Origin: RGIG8748 sp045606045
GTDB lineage: Bacteria; Bacillota; Clostridia; UMGS1810
Reading direction: 5' to 3'
NCBI GenBank assembly: GCA_045606045.1
Contig: JAZURE010000037.1
Location: forward strand, 1 to 64,000
Length of the DNA: 64,000 bases
This document shows, one piece after another, positions 51,765 to 60,116 of this stretch. The notes under the pieces are model-generated. The model did no database searches, was not told the origin of the DNA, and saw nothing but the letters and a program-made list of their open reading frames with translations. Position 1 is the first letter of the stretch, and every line of letters begins with the position of its first letter. The position numbers and the translations under genes are program-made.

Positions 51765-52712
51765 TCAAATTACATTGTAAGTTCCGACTGCTTTTTTTTG
51801 CTGGTCATCAAGCTTTTGGAGATTTTTCTCCGCCCCGTCACCCACGCATCCCACAAGGAGATATCTTCGGGAGAATCGGTCATATATAAAGTGATGCAGT
51901 AGGTGGAAGTTCTTTATCTGCCCCGTATGAGATACATGAATTCTCGGACCTGTGCAAAAATGCAATCTGCCGTCTACGGAAATGTGGTTACTGTCCGCAT
52001 ATGTAACGGGCAGATTTTGTTCTATCATATTTTTAACCTTGTTTTCTATGTCTTCAATGTTAAACTCAGGCTTTGTCTCGGGGAAGGATATTACAAAGCC
52101 GTGCTTTACATCGTCGTGACCGCATCTTTCCATATCCTCTTTTGGCATACAAAGCTCGCAAAGGTCTTCGGCGGTGTGCGCCATAAGGCGATATTCAAGA
52201 GATTCATACACCTTTTCGCGAATTTCATTTGGCTCGGGACCAAACAGTGTTGGGCGTGATATGAGTATCTGTTCGCCCACACCTATGAGAAGATTGGCAT
52301 TAAACCCAAGCAGGGGATACACAAGGTCGAAGTGCTCTACTATAACTCTTTTTCCGTTGTGGAGAGCTTCTATTATGGCATCGGCAAGCACGCTCATCTG
52401 TGTGAAGCCGTTTTCAAAGCGTATGTCCACATGGTAGGTGTGCGGAGAAAAGAAACCGTCTTCACCGTCGAGAAGAGGAAGCGGACGCACATATACACCG
52501 TCATCGTCATTTGTAAGCTCAAGCCCGGGAAACATTCCGCGAAGAAGTGCACTCTTGCCCGAGCCTGCCTCGCCTATTATGCCGATAAGCTTGTCAAAGG
52601 GCGAAAGGTAAAGCTGTGCAAGCTGCATACCCAGAGCATACATTCTGTGGTGCCCTCGGGGAGCAAAATAACTGCTTAAAATATGGTTTTGCTGGCGTTC
52701 CTGCATGTTCAT
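51765..52712 (-). CDS. P-loop protein of unknown function in the cit operon
   Basis: A 315-aa cytoplasmic protein. A Walker A loop IIGEAGSGKSALLRGMFP lies at residues 44-61. The C-terminal part has a histidine- and cysteine-containing stretch (YADSNHISVDGRLHFCTGPRIHVSHTG, quoted in part) that reminds me of the second additional domain of alanyl-tRNA synthetases. I believe similar proteins are annotated that way near citrate lyase genes, but I cannot verify it here. It overlaps citC by 4 bases (ATGA) and is followed by citXG 9 bases later. A role in maturation of the lyase or its cofactor is likely from position. The actual reaction is unknown. Confidence 0.6.
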   Translation of the reverse strand: MNMQERQQNHILSSYFAPRGHHRMYALGMQLAQLYLSPFDKLIGIIGEAGSGKSALLRGMFPGLELTNDDDGVYVRPLPLLDGEDGFFSPHTYHVDIRFENGFTQMSVLADAIIEALHNGKRVIVEHFDLVYPLLGFNANLLIGVGEQILISRPTLFGPEPNEIREKVYESLEYRLMAHTAEDLCELCMPKEDMERCGHDDVKHGFVISFPETKPEFNIEDIENKVKNMIEQNLPVTYADSNHISVDGRLHFCTGPRIHVSHTGQIKNFHLLHHFIYDRFSRRYLLVGCVGDGAEKNLQKLDDQQKKAVGTYNVI

Positions 52713-53680
52713 CGTCCTCTCGTTATAAATTCATATATATTATAAGGTACAAATTTCTTAATTTCCGTAGATTTGCCCTCTTTTATAAGAGAGCGAACAT
52801 GGCTTGCACTCACAGGTATGCCCTCACATTCGAGCCTTGGTATTTCCACAGTCTCTATATTGTAAAGCGGCAGACTCTTTTTCAATGCCTCGTTGTATTT
52901 TCGGGTTAGGGGGCATGATGGCTCTGTACCCACAAAGCGCTTTGTGATGCCGAGCCTCGGAGCTATCAGCGCACTGAATATCTCTATATCCAATCCGCAT
53001 TTTGCCTCATCTGTCCTGTCCTTAAGAAAGTATGTCGGAAAGGTGGCAGACGATACAAGATACGGTCCTGTTGGTACTACAATGACATTCGGTATATTCT
53101 CTGTACCCGCCTTAACCATGGTAAGCCTGTCCTCTGCGCTAAAGAAGCTCTTGTCTTCGGACAGAGCGAACACATAGAGAGTGTCACACTCTTTTGACGC
53201 TTTTTCTATAAGATACCTGTGCCCCAATGTAAAGGGATTGCAGTTTGCAACTACAGCACCCGATATGCCCTCTCTCTTTTGTGGCAGAGAGTTAAGGTAG
53301 CTTTTTATGCCGTCCTTTCTGCTTTCCATAAGGAGCACATCCTCTGTGCGTGCAACCGTGTAGAAGAAAAGAGGTAAAAAAACAGTCTCATTTTTCGGCT
53401 TGGTGTATATAAAAAGGTGCTCGGTGCCTTCTCGGAATGCATCTTGTCTTAGCTCTGATACTACTGTTGCGGCAAGGTTTTCGCCCTGCCTTTTTTCGTC
53501 TACGGCTATATATTTAAGCACATTGCCCACGCGGGAGCCTGTGGCTATGAGCTTATCCCCATCCCACACAAGTACGGTTTTTTCGGGAATATCTTCAGCT
53601 TTTAGTGAGGCATCGGCAAGAAAAGAAGTCCATATATTTAATTTTTTCCTGGGTAAATCCGAAAGAATTTCTGTGTACAT
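52709..53680 (-). CDS. citC: Citrate/citramalate lyase ligase (acetate:SH-ACP-lyase ligase)
   Basis: A 323-aa ligase that acetylates the thiol of the CitD prosthetic group with ATP and acetate, activating the lyase. An N-terminal GNAT-like domain (LKYIAVDEKRQGENLAATVVSEL) is followed by a nucleotidyltransferase domain with the T/HIGH-like NCNPFTLGHRYLIEKA and the SASHVRSLIKEG motif. CGGAGATG precedes the ATG. It is the first gene of a minus-strand operon that diverges from citDEF; both promoters overlap GTTGTATAA-type operator motifs. Confidence 0.95.
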   Translation of the reverse strand: MYTEILSDLPRKKLNIWTSFLADASLKAEDIPEKTVLVWDGDKLIATGSRVGNVLKYIAVDEKRQGENLAATVVSELRQDAFREGTEHLFIYTKPKNETVFLPLFFYTVARTEDVLLMESRKDGIKSYLNSLPQKREGISGAVVANCNPFTLGHRYLIEKASKECDTLYVFALSEDKSFFSAEDRLTMVKAGTENIPNVIVVPTGPYLVSSATFPTYFLKDRTDEAKCGLDIEIFSALIAPRLGITKRFVGTEPSCPLTRKYNEALKKSLPLYNIETVEIPRLECEGIPVSASHVRSLIKEGKSTEIKKFVPYNIYEFITRGR

Positions 53681-53709
53681 GGCACATCTCCGATATGTTC
53701 TTTTAAATT

Positions 53710-53775
53710 ATTATACAACATTATATATAAATTTGCAAAGAAAAATTTGCATTTTCCAAAATTGTGTTATATAAT
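53710..53775. promoter_or_regulatory. Divergent promoters of citC and citD with shared operator motifs
   Basis: Minus strand: TTGCAA (53733-53738), 17 bp, TATAAT (53710-53715), with GTTGTATAA (53711-53719) over the -10. Plus strand: TTGCAT (53747-53752), 17 bp, TATAAT (53770-53775), with GTTATATAAT (53766-53775, preceded by TGT) over the -10. These words match the sites at 2831-2846, 3982-3991 and 4004-4018, linking both halves of the pathway to one regulator. Confidence 0.75.
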
Positions 53776-53831
53776 ATACTTAATTGTTACTATACCTTTT
53801 GTCAAAAAGGTACAATAGGAGGAATTCTAAA

Positions 53832-54101
53832 ATGGATATATTAAAGAAAGCTGTGGCGGGAACCTTGGAATCCAGCGATGTATATGTGGAAATCGAGCCT
53901 TGCGATGAAGGCAATGTAATTGAAGTGGAATCTGTAGTAAAGGAACAGTTCGGCGACGAAATACTTGAGACTGCAGAAGCCGTATTAAAGGAGCACGGCG
54001 TTTCAAACGCAAGGGTACGCCTTTCGGACAGAGGTGCACTCGAGTGTGTAATCCGCGCAAGAGTGGAAACAGCTCTTTTCCGTGCAAAGGGGGCACAATG
54101 A
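53832..54101 (+). CDS. citD: Acyl carrier protein (gamma subunit) of citrate/citramalate lyase
   Basis: An 89-aa carrier protein. MDILKKAVAGTLESSDVYV contains the serine (position 14) to which the triphosphoribosyl-dephospho-CoA group is attached, and RVRLSDRGALECVIRARVETAL is the conserved C-terminal block (quoted in part). AGGAGG precedes the ATG at 53832. An earlier in-frame start would extend into the promoter. Its TGA overlaps the citE start. Confidence 0.96.
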   Translation: MDILKKAVAGTLESSDVYVEIEPCDEGNVIEVESVVKEQFGDEILETAEAVLKEHGVSNARVRLSDRGALECVIRARVETALFRAKGAQ

Positions 54102-54982
54102 TGCTGAGAAGCCTGCTTTTTTTACCCGGCAACAGCCCCAACATGCTCATAAACGCACCCTATCTTGGTGCTGATGCGGTAATATACGACCTTGAGGATG
54201 CTGTATCGCCCATGGAAAAGGACAGCGCGCGTATTCTTGTACGAAATGCCTTAAGGTACACCGAGCTTGGATGTAAAGCCGTAGTCCGCACAAATCCTGC
54301 GGATACAGAGTATTTCTGTGCGGATATAGATGCTGTTGTGCCGTATGCACCTCATTTTATTCTTCTTCCCAAGGTGAGCACTCCCGAGGATATCAAAGCG
54401 GCGGATGAGTACATAACTTCGTGCGAAGCCTTGTCGGGTATGGAGCACGCAAGTGTGGGACTTATAGCACTTATAGAGACCGCTCTCGGTGTAGAAAACG
54501 CTTTCGGTATAGCCACGGCTTCGGACAGAGTAAAGGCACTATTTCTTGGTGCGGAGGATCTCAGCGCAGATTTGGGATGTGTTCGTACAAAGGACGGCAG
54601 AGAGATAGAGTACGCAAGATGCCGTCTTGTTACGGCAGCACGCGCGGCAGGTATAGAGGTGTACGATACCCCCTTTACCGATGTAAATGACGATGAGGGC
54701 ATATATGACGATGCTTATCTTGCCAAGAGCCTTGGCTTTAGCGGTAAGGCGGCTATCTCACCCAGACATGTAGATGCCATAAACAGCGTATTCAGCCCCA
54801 CGGCTGAGGAGATAGACTATGCCTATGAGGTTATCTCTGCAATAGAGCTTGCCAAAAAGCAGGGCAAGGGTGCTATAGCACTAAGAGGCAAGATGATAGA
54901 TGCACCCATAGTAGCAAGGGCGCAAAAGGTTATAGACACTGCAAAATCGCTTGGTATGGAAAGGAGTGTGTCGGATGAATAA
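54098..54982 (+). CDS. citE: Lyase beta subunit, CitE-type (probably citramalyl-ACP lyase)
   Basis: A 294-aa HpcH/HpaI-fold aldolase-type lyase. SLLFLPGNSPNMLINAP, YDLEDAVSPMEKDSAR, VVRTNP, LIALIETALGVENAF and FLGAEDLSADLG carry the Mg- and substrate-binding residues. It cleaves citryl- or citramalyl-ACP to acetyl-ACP plus oxaloacetate or pyruvate. The methylaspartate genes in the same window favour citramalate as the substrate. Two adjacent ATGs overlap the citD stop. citF overlaps its 3' end by 8 bases. Confidence 0.93.
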   Translation: MMLRSLLFLPGNSPNMLINAPYLGADAVIYDLEDAVSPMEKDSARILVRNALRYTELGCKAVVRTNPADTEYFCADIDAVVPYAPHFILLPKVSTPEDIKAADEYITSCEALSGMEHASVGLIALIETALGVENAFGIATASDRVKALFLGAEDLSADLGCVRTKDGREIEYARCRLVTAARAAGIEVYDTPFTDVNDDEGIYDDAYLAKSLGFSGKAAISPRHVDAINSVFSPTAEEIDYAYEVISAIELAKKQGKGAIALRGKMIDAPIVARAQKVIDTAKSLGMERSVSDE

Positions 54983-56381
54983 GCTTGTACAAAGTATAAG
55001 AGAATCTATCATTCTCTCGGAGCTGAAAGACGGCATGACCGTATCCTTTCATCATCACCTGAGAAATGGTGACTATGTTCTGAACATGGTAATGGCGGAG
55101 ATTGCAAAAGCCGGTATAAAGGACATAACAGTAAATGCAAGCTCGCTTTTTGATGTACATATGCCCCTTTGCGAGCATATAAAAAACGGTGTGGTTACGG
55201 GGGTAATTACAGATTATATATCCCCCCTGCTTGGCAGAATGTTCTCTCAGGGGATTATGAAAAAGCCCGTAAGCTTTCGCACTCACGGCGGAAGACCTAA
55301 GGACATTGTACTTGGCAACACACCCATAGATGTAGCATTTATTGCTGCACCCTGTGCCGACCCCATGGGCAATCTCTCGGGCAAATACGGCAAATCCGCC
55401 TGCGGAAGCATGGGTTATGCTTTTGCCGATGCCATGTATGCCAAAAAGACAGTGGTAATTACAGATACCCTCATGCCCTATCCCCTTGCGGATGCCTCAA
55501 TCACCGAAAATTATATAGATTATGTGGTAAATGTGGATGCCATAGGGGACCCAAGCGGTATCGTATCGGGCACTACAAAAATAACCCGAGACCCCGTAGG
55601 TCTTGTTATGGCGGATTTGGCGGCTAAGGTTATAGATGCATCAGGACTTCTTAATGATGGCTTTTCGTTCCAGACGGGTGCAGGCGGTGCTTCGCTTGCG
55701 GCGGCAAAGTTCCTTAAGGATATAATGCTTAAAAAGGGTATCAAAGGAAGCTTCGGTATGGGCGGTATCACAGGCTACATGGTGGATATGCTGAATTCGG
55801 GTTGCTTTGAGAGACTTCTTGATGTTCAGTGCTTCGACCTTGATGCCGTAGAGTCCATACGCAAGAATCCAAATCACATGGAGATATCCTCAATGCAGTA
55901 TGCCGCACCTCTGGGCAGAAGCTCGGCGGTGGACAGTCTCGATGTGGTAATCCTCGGAGCTACCGAGATAGATACTAACTTCAATGTAAATGTTCATACA
56001 GATTCAAACGGATATATAATGGGCGGCTCGGGCGGTCACAGCGACACCGCCGCAGGTGCAAAGCTCTCTATGATAATTGCACCCATGTTCAGAGCAAGAA
56101 TGCCCATTATTACAGACAGGGTAAACTGCATATCTACACCGGGAACGGATATAGATGTGCTTGTAACGCAGGGCGGTATAGCGGTAAACCCCAAAAACCA
56201 AGAATTAAAAATAAATTTAAAGAAAAAAGGACTTCCCGTAGTCGACATCGAAATATTAAAGGAGAAGACCGAGCGCATAACAGGTAAACCCAAGTCTCTT
56301 GCAAAGGGTGAGAGAGTTGTGGCAGAGGTGGTATCGCGCTATGGCGAAATTACAGACAGAATTTACGAGGTAAGAACATGA
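54975..56381 (+). CDS. citF: Lyase alpha subunit, CitF-type (acetyl-ACP:citramalate transferase)
   Basis: A 468-aa alpha subunit that swaps the ACP thioester between acetate and citrate or citramalate. DGMTVSFHHHLRNGDYV, HGGRPKDIVLG, AAPCADPMGNLSGKYGKSACG and FQTGAGGASLAAAKFL are conserved blocks. GKYGKSACG appears where citrate lyases have a similar glycine-rich loop. The ATG at 54975 has AGGAGTG upstream and lies within the end of citE. The stop overlaps the ATG of the hydratase alpha subunit, so synthesis of lyase and hydratase is coupled. Confidence 0.94.
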   Translation: MNKLVQSIRESIILSELKDGMTVSFHHHLRNGDYVLNMVMAEIAKAGIKDITVNASSLFDVHMPLCEHIKNGVVTGVITDYISPLLGRMFSQGIMKKPVSFRTHGGRPKDIVLGNTPIDVAFIAAPCADPMGNLSGKYGKSACGSMGYAFADAMYAKKTVVITDTLMPYPLADASITENYIDYVVNVDAIGDPSGIVSGTTKITRDPVGLVMADLAAKVIDASGLLNDGFSFQTGAGGASLAAAKFLKDIMLKKGIKGSFGMGGITGYMVDMLNSGCFERLLDVQCFDLDAVESIRKNPNHMEISSMQYAAPLGRSSAVDSLDVVILGATEIDTNFNVNVHTDSNGYIMGGSGGHSDTAAGAKLSMIIAPMFRARMPIITDRVNCISTPGTDIDVLVTQGGIAVNPKNQELKINLKKKGLPVVDIEILKEKTERITGKPKSLAKGERVVAEVVSRYGEITDRIYEVRT

Positions 56382-57217
56382 GAGAAATAAGTGCCGATTT
56401 AATAACGCAGACAGTAAAGAAGCTTTGCATAGAAGCAAACTGCCATCTTCCCAGGGATATAAAGTCCGTACTGGAAAAGGCGTATGATGAAGAAAGCTGG
56501 CAGGGTGCTAAAGAAATCCTCGGCAGAATATGCGAAAATTACCGCATAGCAGACAGCGAAAATGTGCCCATATGTCAGGACACGGGTGCGGCGTGTGTGT
56601 TCCTTAAGATTGGACAGGATGTGCACATAGACGGCGACATAACCGAAGCGGTAAATGAGGGCGTCCGTCAGGGTTACAGTGAGGGTTATTTAAGAAAGAG
56701 TATAGTCCGCGACCCCCTCGACAGAGTAAACACAGGCGACAACACCCCTGCCATGATATATTTTGAGCTTACATCAGGCGACAAGGTGGAGATAACCGTA
56801 GCGCCAAAGGGTTTCGGAAGCGAGAACATGAGCCGTATAGCAATGCTTAAGCCATCCGACGGCATAGAGGGAGTAAAGCAGTTTGTAGTAAAAACCGTAG
56901 AAGAAGCAGGCCCCAACCCCTGTCCTCCCGTTGTGGTGGGAGTGGGTATAGGCGGCACCTTTGACAAGGCGGCATATCTCGCAAAGAAAGCTCTTTTAAG
57001 AAATGCCGACGAGCCAAACCCCGAAAAATTCTATGCCGATTTGGAAGAGGAGCTTCTAAAAAAGATAAATTCCCTCGGTATAGGTCCTCAGGGACTTGGC
57101 GGCAGAACAACCGCCCTTTGTGTAAATATAGAAAAATTCCCCACTCATATAGCGGGGCTTCCCGTGGCGGTAAACATCAACTGCCATGTCACAAGACATA
57201 AGACGGAGGTAATATAA
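56378..57217 (+). CDS. Mesaconase/fumarase-type hydratase, alpha subunit
   Basis: A 279-aa subunit of a two-subunit class I fumarase-type [4Fe-4S] hydratase. Cluster cysteines are seen in NVPICQDTGAACVFL, AGPNPCPPVVVGVGIGG and VNINCHVTRH. SIVRDPLDRVNTGDNTPA is the substrate-site block. The ATG overlaps the citF stop. In Clostridium tetanomorphum a protein of this kind hydrates mesaconate to (S)-citramalate. The same-operon citramalate lyase and the glm-mal genes make mesaconase more likely than fumarase here. Confidence 0.92.
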   Translation: MREISADLITQTVKKLCIEANCHLPRDIKSVLEKAYDEESWQGAKEILGRICENYRIADSENVPICQDTGAACVFLKIGQDVHIDGDITEAVNEGVRQGYSEGYLRKSIVRDPLDRVNTGDNTPAMIYFELTSGDKVEITVAPKGFGSENMSRIAMLKPSDGIEGVKQFVVKTVEEAGPNPCPPVVVGVGIGGTFDKAAYLAKKALLRNADEPNPEKFYADLEEELLKKINSLGIGPQGLGGRTTALCVNIEKFPTHIAGLPVAVNINCHVTRHKTEVI

Positions 57218-57777
57218 TGGAAATTAAGCTTACAACACCTCTTACAAGGGAAAAGGCACGCTCGCTCAAGGCGGGAGACAGCTGCCTTATAACAGGCACA
57301 ATATATACTGCAAGAGATGCTGCACACAAAAGACTGTGCGCTCTTGCCGACGAGGGCAAGGCTCTTCCTCTTGATATTACCGACAGTATTATATACTTTG
57401 TAGGACCTACCCCTACAAAGCCGGGGCAGATAGTAGGCTCTGCAGGCCCTACCACCTCTTACAGAATGGATGCTTACAGTCCCACACTTATAGCTTTGGG
57501 GCAGACGGGAATGATAGGCAAGGGCAAAAGGGATGAAAGTGTAATAGCCGCCATGAAAGAGCACGGTGCGGTGTACTTTGGTGCTATAGGCGGCTGCGGT
57601 GCGCTCCTTGGAAAATGTATAAAAAAAGCCGAGGTAATAGCCTACGATGATTTGGGACCCGAGGCTATACGAAAGCTTGAGGTAGAGGATTTCCCCGTGG
57701 TTGTTATAATAGACAGCGAGGGGAACAATCTTTATGAAAATGGACGAAAAGAGTATCTGGAGAGTCTTTTGGATTGA
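57217..57777 (+). CDS. Mesaconase/fumarase-type hydratase, beta subunit
   Basis: A 186-aa beta subunit of the class I fumarase family. LTTPLTREKARSLKAGDSCLITG, IYFVGPTPTKPGQIVGSAGPTTSYRMDAY (quoted in part), MIGKGKRDE and GAIGGCGALLGKCI are the characteristic blocks. It overlaps the alpha subunit by one base. It completes the operon citD-citE-citF-alpha-beta, which turns mesaconate into acetate and pyruvate. A hairpin follows 7 bases after the stop. Confidence 0.92.
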   Translation: MEIKLTTPLTREKARSLKAGDSCLITGTIYTARDAAHKRLCALADEGKALPLDITDSIIYFVGPTPTKPGQIVGSAGPTTSYRMDAYSPTLIALGQTGMIGKGKRDESVIAAMKEHGAVYFGAIGGCGALLGKCIKKAEVIAYDDLGPEAIRKLEVEDFPVVVIIDSEGNNLYENGRKEYLESLLD

Positions 57778-57784
57778 TAAACCG

Positions 57785-57812
57785 TAAGGGGAGCCAACAG
57801 CGGCTCCCCTTA
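57785..57812 (+). terminator. Hairpin after the mesaconase operon
   Basis: TAAGGGGAGCC (57785-57795) and GGCTCCCCTTA (57802-57812) with a 6-base loop; GC-rich and perfect but without a T-run. It is followed within 14 bp by family B element B4. Confidence 0.75.
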
Positions 57813-57825
57813 CCATCCCCCGCCG

Positions 57826-58018
57826 TCCGCTGTGAAATCTGCGGGGAAAGCAAAAATATAAAAGGCAAAGCTTTATCGCCGTTGCGGACGCGACAATTTA
57901 GTCGCTTGTCCTCACTAAACGGCACTTGAATAAGGGAACTGAAATACTTCAAGTGCCGTTTGCGATAGCTTTGCCTTTTCTCTTTTCACTTTCTAAACCC
58001 CGCATATTTCAATGCGGA
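57826..58018. mobile_element. Family B hairpin element, copy B4
   Basis: TCCGCTGTGAAATCTGCGGG at the left and cccgcatatttcaatgcgga at the right. The interior ggcaaagctttatcgccgtt faces its complement gcgatagctttgcc, around tagtcgcttgtcctcacta. It is nearly the same sequence as B2, but the apical segment near the centre differs (cacttgaa...ttcaagtg instead of aaatgca...tgcattt) while remaining self-complementary. Confidence 0.8.
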
Positions 58019-58057
58019 AACAGTATAAGGTAGATTTGCGCCAAAGCACAAATCTGA

Positions 58058-58180
58058 TTATTTGTCTTCATCGGCAGACAAATATATTTCTTCTGCTTCC
58101 TGCTGAATTTTTTTAAGGTTTTCTATTGCATCTGTTATTTTGTTAAATAGCTCATAATACATTTTCTTATAGTCTTCCAA
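58058..58180 (-). CDS. 40-aa helical protein of the variable-RNA module, copy 3
   Basis: The same 40-residue peptide as at 9070-9192, with the same LSADEDK end, aligned over the full length. The ATG of copy 1 is TTG here; another ATG eight bases upstream is out of frame. GGGAG precedes the TTG. Differences from copy 1 include several synonymous third-base changes, consistent with selection on the peptide. It follows a copy of the structured RNA on the same strand and lies next to hairpin element B4. Function unknown. Confidence 0.65.
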   Translation of the reverse strand: MEDYKKMYYELFNKITDAIENLKKIQQEAEEIYLSADEDK

Positions 58181-58213
58181 GGCATTTTTCTCCCTTCTGT
58201 TTTAGTATAAATT

Positions 58214-58369
58214 AAAAAATGCGCCGGCGCAGAGCCGACGCACAAAAACGTACAGCTCCGAAAGTCGCTAAACAAAATCCATTATAATAATACCATAACA
58301 GAAATAGAGCATATACATTTTTTACGAATGTATGCTGCTATGGTTATTATTAAAAAATTTTGTTTAGCA
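58214..58369 (-). ncRNA. Structured small RNA with variable hairpin, copy 3
   Basis: The minus-strand promoter TTGACT (58398-58403), 17 bp, TAATAT (58375-58380) precedes the outer arms GCTAAACAAAAT and ATTTTGTTTAGC. The pair G-C of copy 1 is A-T here on both sides, a compensating change. The inner hairpins (AGCATACATT with AATGTATATGCT, and TAATAACCATAG with TATGGTATTATTA) have a sequence unlike copies 1 and 2. The terminator TGCGCCGGCGCA plus T-run is intact. Confidence 0.6.
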
Positions 58370-58457
58370 TGCTTATATTATCATATACAAAGTTAAAAGT
58401 CAACCGAGAAACATGTCGCATTTTGTAATATGCAAAAGTTTTTGCTCTTTTCTACCG

Positions 58458-58502
58458 ATGTTCCTCCTGTTTCCCTCTTCATCTGCTGTGGACTTTAAAG
58501 CT
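58458..58502. repeat. Family B solo outer end
   Basis: atgttcctcctgtttccctc then catctgctgtggactttaaag: the outer end of a family B element without its partner. The RNA/40-aa module lies between this and B4, as the module at 8.9 kb lies between B1 and a solo end. The 58181-58507 gap otherwise holds only the RNA. Confidence 0.6.
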
Positions 58503-58507
58503 GCATA

Positions 58508-59707
58508 TCATGCCAACAGCCAATCAATTAAATTTATTTGCTTTATACCCTCATAATTTGCTCCGTTTCCGATATCATCAAGGGTTAACAGGATTTTTGG
58601 ATAATTGTCTTTTATTTCCTGAAGGGGTGCCAACTCTCGCTCTAAGGTCCTTTCATCAAGCACACTTGCAGAAACCTGATAATATTCAACTTCGTTCATA
58701 TTAGATGTGACGAAATCTACTTCTTTTTCAGCTAACTTACCAATATTAACTCTGTTTTTTCTTCTCAGAAGCTCAAGATAAACCACATTTTCAAGCAGAT
58801 GTCCCAAATCTCTTGATGATTGGCTTATGATATGATTCCTGATTCCGCTATCTACGAAATAATACTTACCAAGAGTCTTTAAGAACTGCCTGCCCTTTAT
58901 GTCGTATCTTTTTACGTTATAAAGAATATAGCTGTCTGTCAATGCTCTTAAATATGTTTCAACGGTATTGGGAGAAATTTTTCTGCCGCTTGATATAAGT
59001 GTGTCACTTATTTTCTTAGTCGAGACAGGACTTCCTATACTTGAGGCAACAGTTTTCAAAATGTTTTCCAATACGGATACATCATTAATTTTTTCTCTTG
59101 TTGCAACATCTTTTAAGAGAATGGTATTGTAGATGCCTTCAATATATTGATTTATAATCTTTTCATCATCTTCAAGATATGCAACATAGGGAAATGAGCC
59201 GTATCTTAAATAGATATCAAAGATTTCTCTTTTGCTTTTGCCGCTTTCCTTTGTTGCCTCATAGTATTCTTTGAAAGAAAAAGGTAACATATCAATTTGA
59301 ATGTATCTTCCTGAAAGCAATGTTGCAAGCTCGCCCGACAGCAAATAAGCGTTTGAGCCTGTGATATAAACATCACAGTTTTTCTTTATAAAAAGACTGT
59401 CAATCGCTTTTTCAAATCCATTACACTTCTGAATTTCATCAATGAAAATGTAATTATTTTTGTCAGAAACCAGTTTTGAAGTTATATAGCTGTATAATGC
59501 TTTATAATCAAGCAAATCGGCATTTTCAAGTTCTTCGAGATTAACCGATATGATTTGACTGTCCTCTACGCCTGTCTGCTTTAAATGGTCAATATATAAT
59601 TCAAATAAGGTTGATTTACCGCATCTTCTGACACCGGTAATAACCTTGATAATTTGTTTATCCTTTAGTGCTGCCAAATTATCTAAATATTCTTTTCGTT
59701 GAATCAT
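58508..59707 (-). CDS. AAA_14/DUF4143 family ATPase
   Basis: A 399-aa protein of the widespread ATPase family with an N-terminal AAA_14 domain and a C-terminal DUF4143 domain. Walker A is ITGVRRCGKSTLFELYI (about 22-38), Walker B IFIDEIQKC (about 92-100), and the arginine-rich sensor ITGSNAYLLSGELATLLSGR follows. The C-terminal half has KDVATREKINDVSVLENIL, a small winged-helix-like part, and the nuclease-like GHLLENVVYLELLRR..EVDFV block. Its substrate is unknown; such genes vary between strains. It lies between family B elements on both sides and is more AT-rich in appearance than its neighbours, which suggests transferred cargo. Confidence 0.9.
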   Translation of the reverse strand: MIQRKEYLDNLAALKDKQIIKVITGVRRCGKSTLFELYIDHLKQTGVEDSQIISVNLEELENADLLDYKALYSYITSKLVSDKNNYIFIDEIQKCNGFEKAIDSLFIKKNCDVYITGSNAYLLSGELATLLSGRYIQIDMLPFSFKEYYEATKESGKSKREIFDIYLRYGSFPYVAYLEDDEKIINQYIEGIYNTILLKDVATREKINDVSVLENILKTVASSIGSPVSTKKISDTLISSGRKISPNTVETYLRALTDSYILYNVKRYDIKGRQFLKTLGKYYFVDSGIRNHIISQSSRDLGHLLENVVYLELLRRKNRVNIGKLAEKEVDFVTSNMNEVEYYQVSASVLDERTLERELAPLQEIKDNYPKILLTLDDIGNGANYEGIKQINLIDWLLA

Positions 59708-59860
59708 TTTTTTGCACCTCGTTTCTTTGAGTCAATATTAACACAAAAAAGCCATGTCGTCAACGGTTTTTTCTCAAATGAGAAAAAACTTATAAAATTC
59801 GACATTTTATTTCTGAATTTAACTATAGACTTTTGCCTAAAAGTCCAAAGTGTTCTATCG

Positions 59861-60097
59861 ATGTTCCTCGTGCTCCCTTGTAATCCGCATTGAAATCTGC
59901 GGGGTTTAGAAAGGAAAAGAGAAAAGGCAAAGCTATCGCAAACGGCAAACGCAATAATTCAGTTCCATTATGCATTTGCTGTTTAGTGAGGACAAGCAAC
60001 AAAATTGTTGCGTCCGTAACGGCGATAGAGCTTTGCCTTTTATATTTTTGCTTTCCCCGCACATTTCATAGCGGACGAAAGGGAACAGGAGGAACAT
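59861..60097. mobile_element. Family B hairpin element, copy B5 (237 bp)
   Basis: The ends ATGTTCCTCGTGCTCCC and its near complement gggaacaggaggaacat match those of B1, giving almost the same length (237 and 238 bp) in the opposite orientation. The interior is the ggcaaagctatcgcaaacggc type found in B2 and B4. The remaining part of 59708-60116 holds no gene. Confidence 0.8.
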
Positions 60098-60116
60098 GTG
60101 CAGTTCCCTATGTTCA

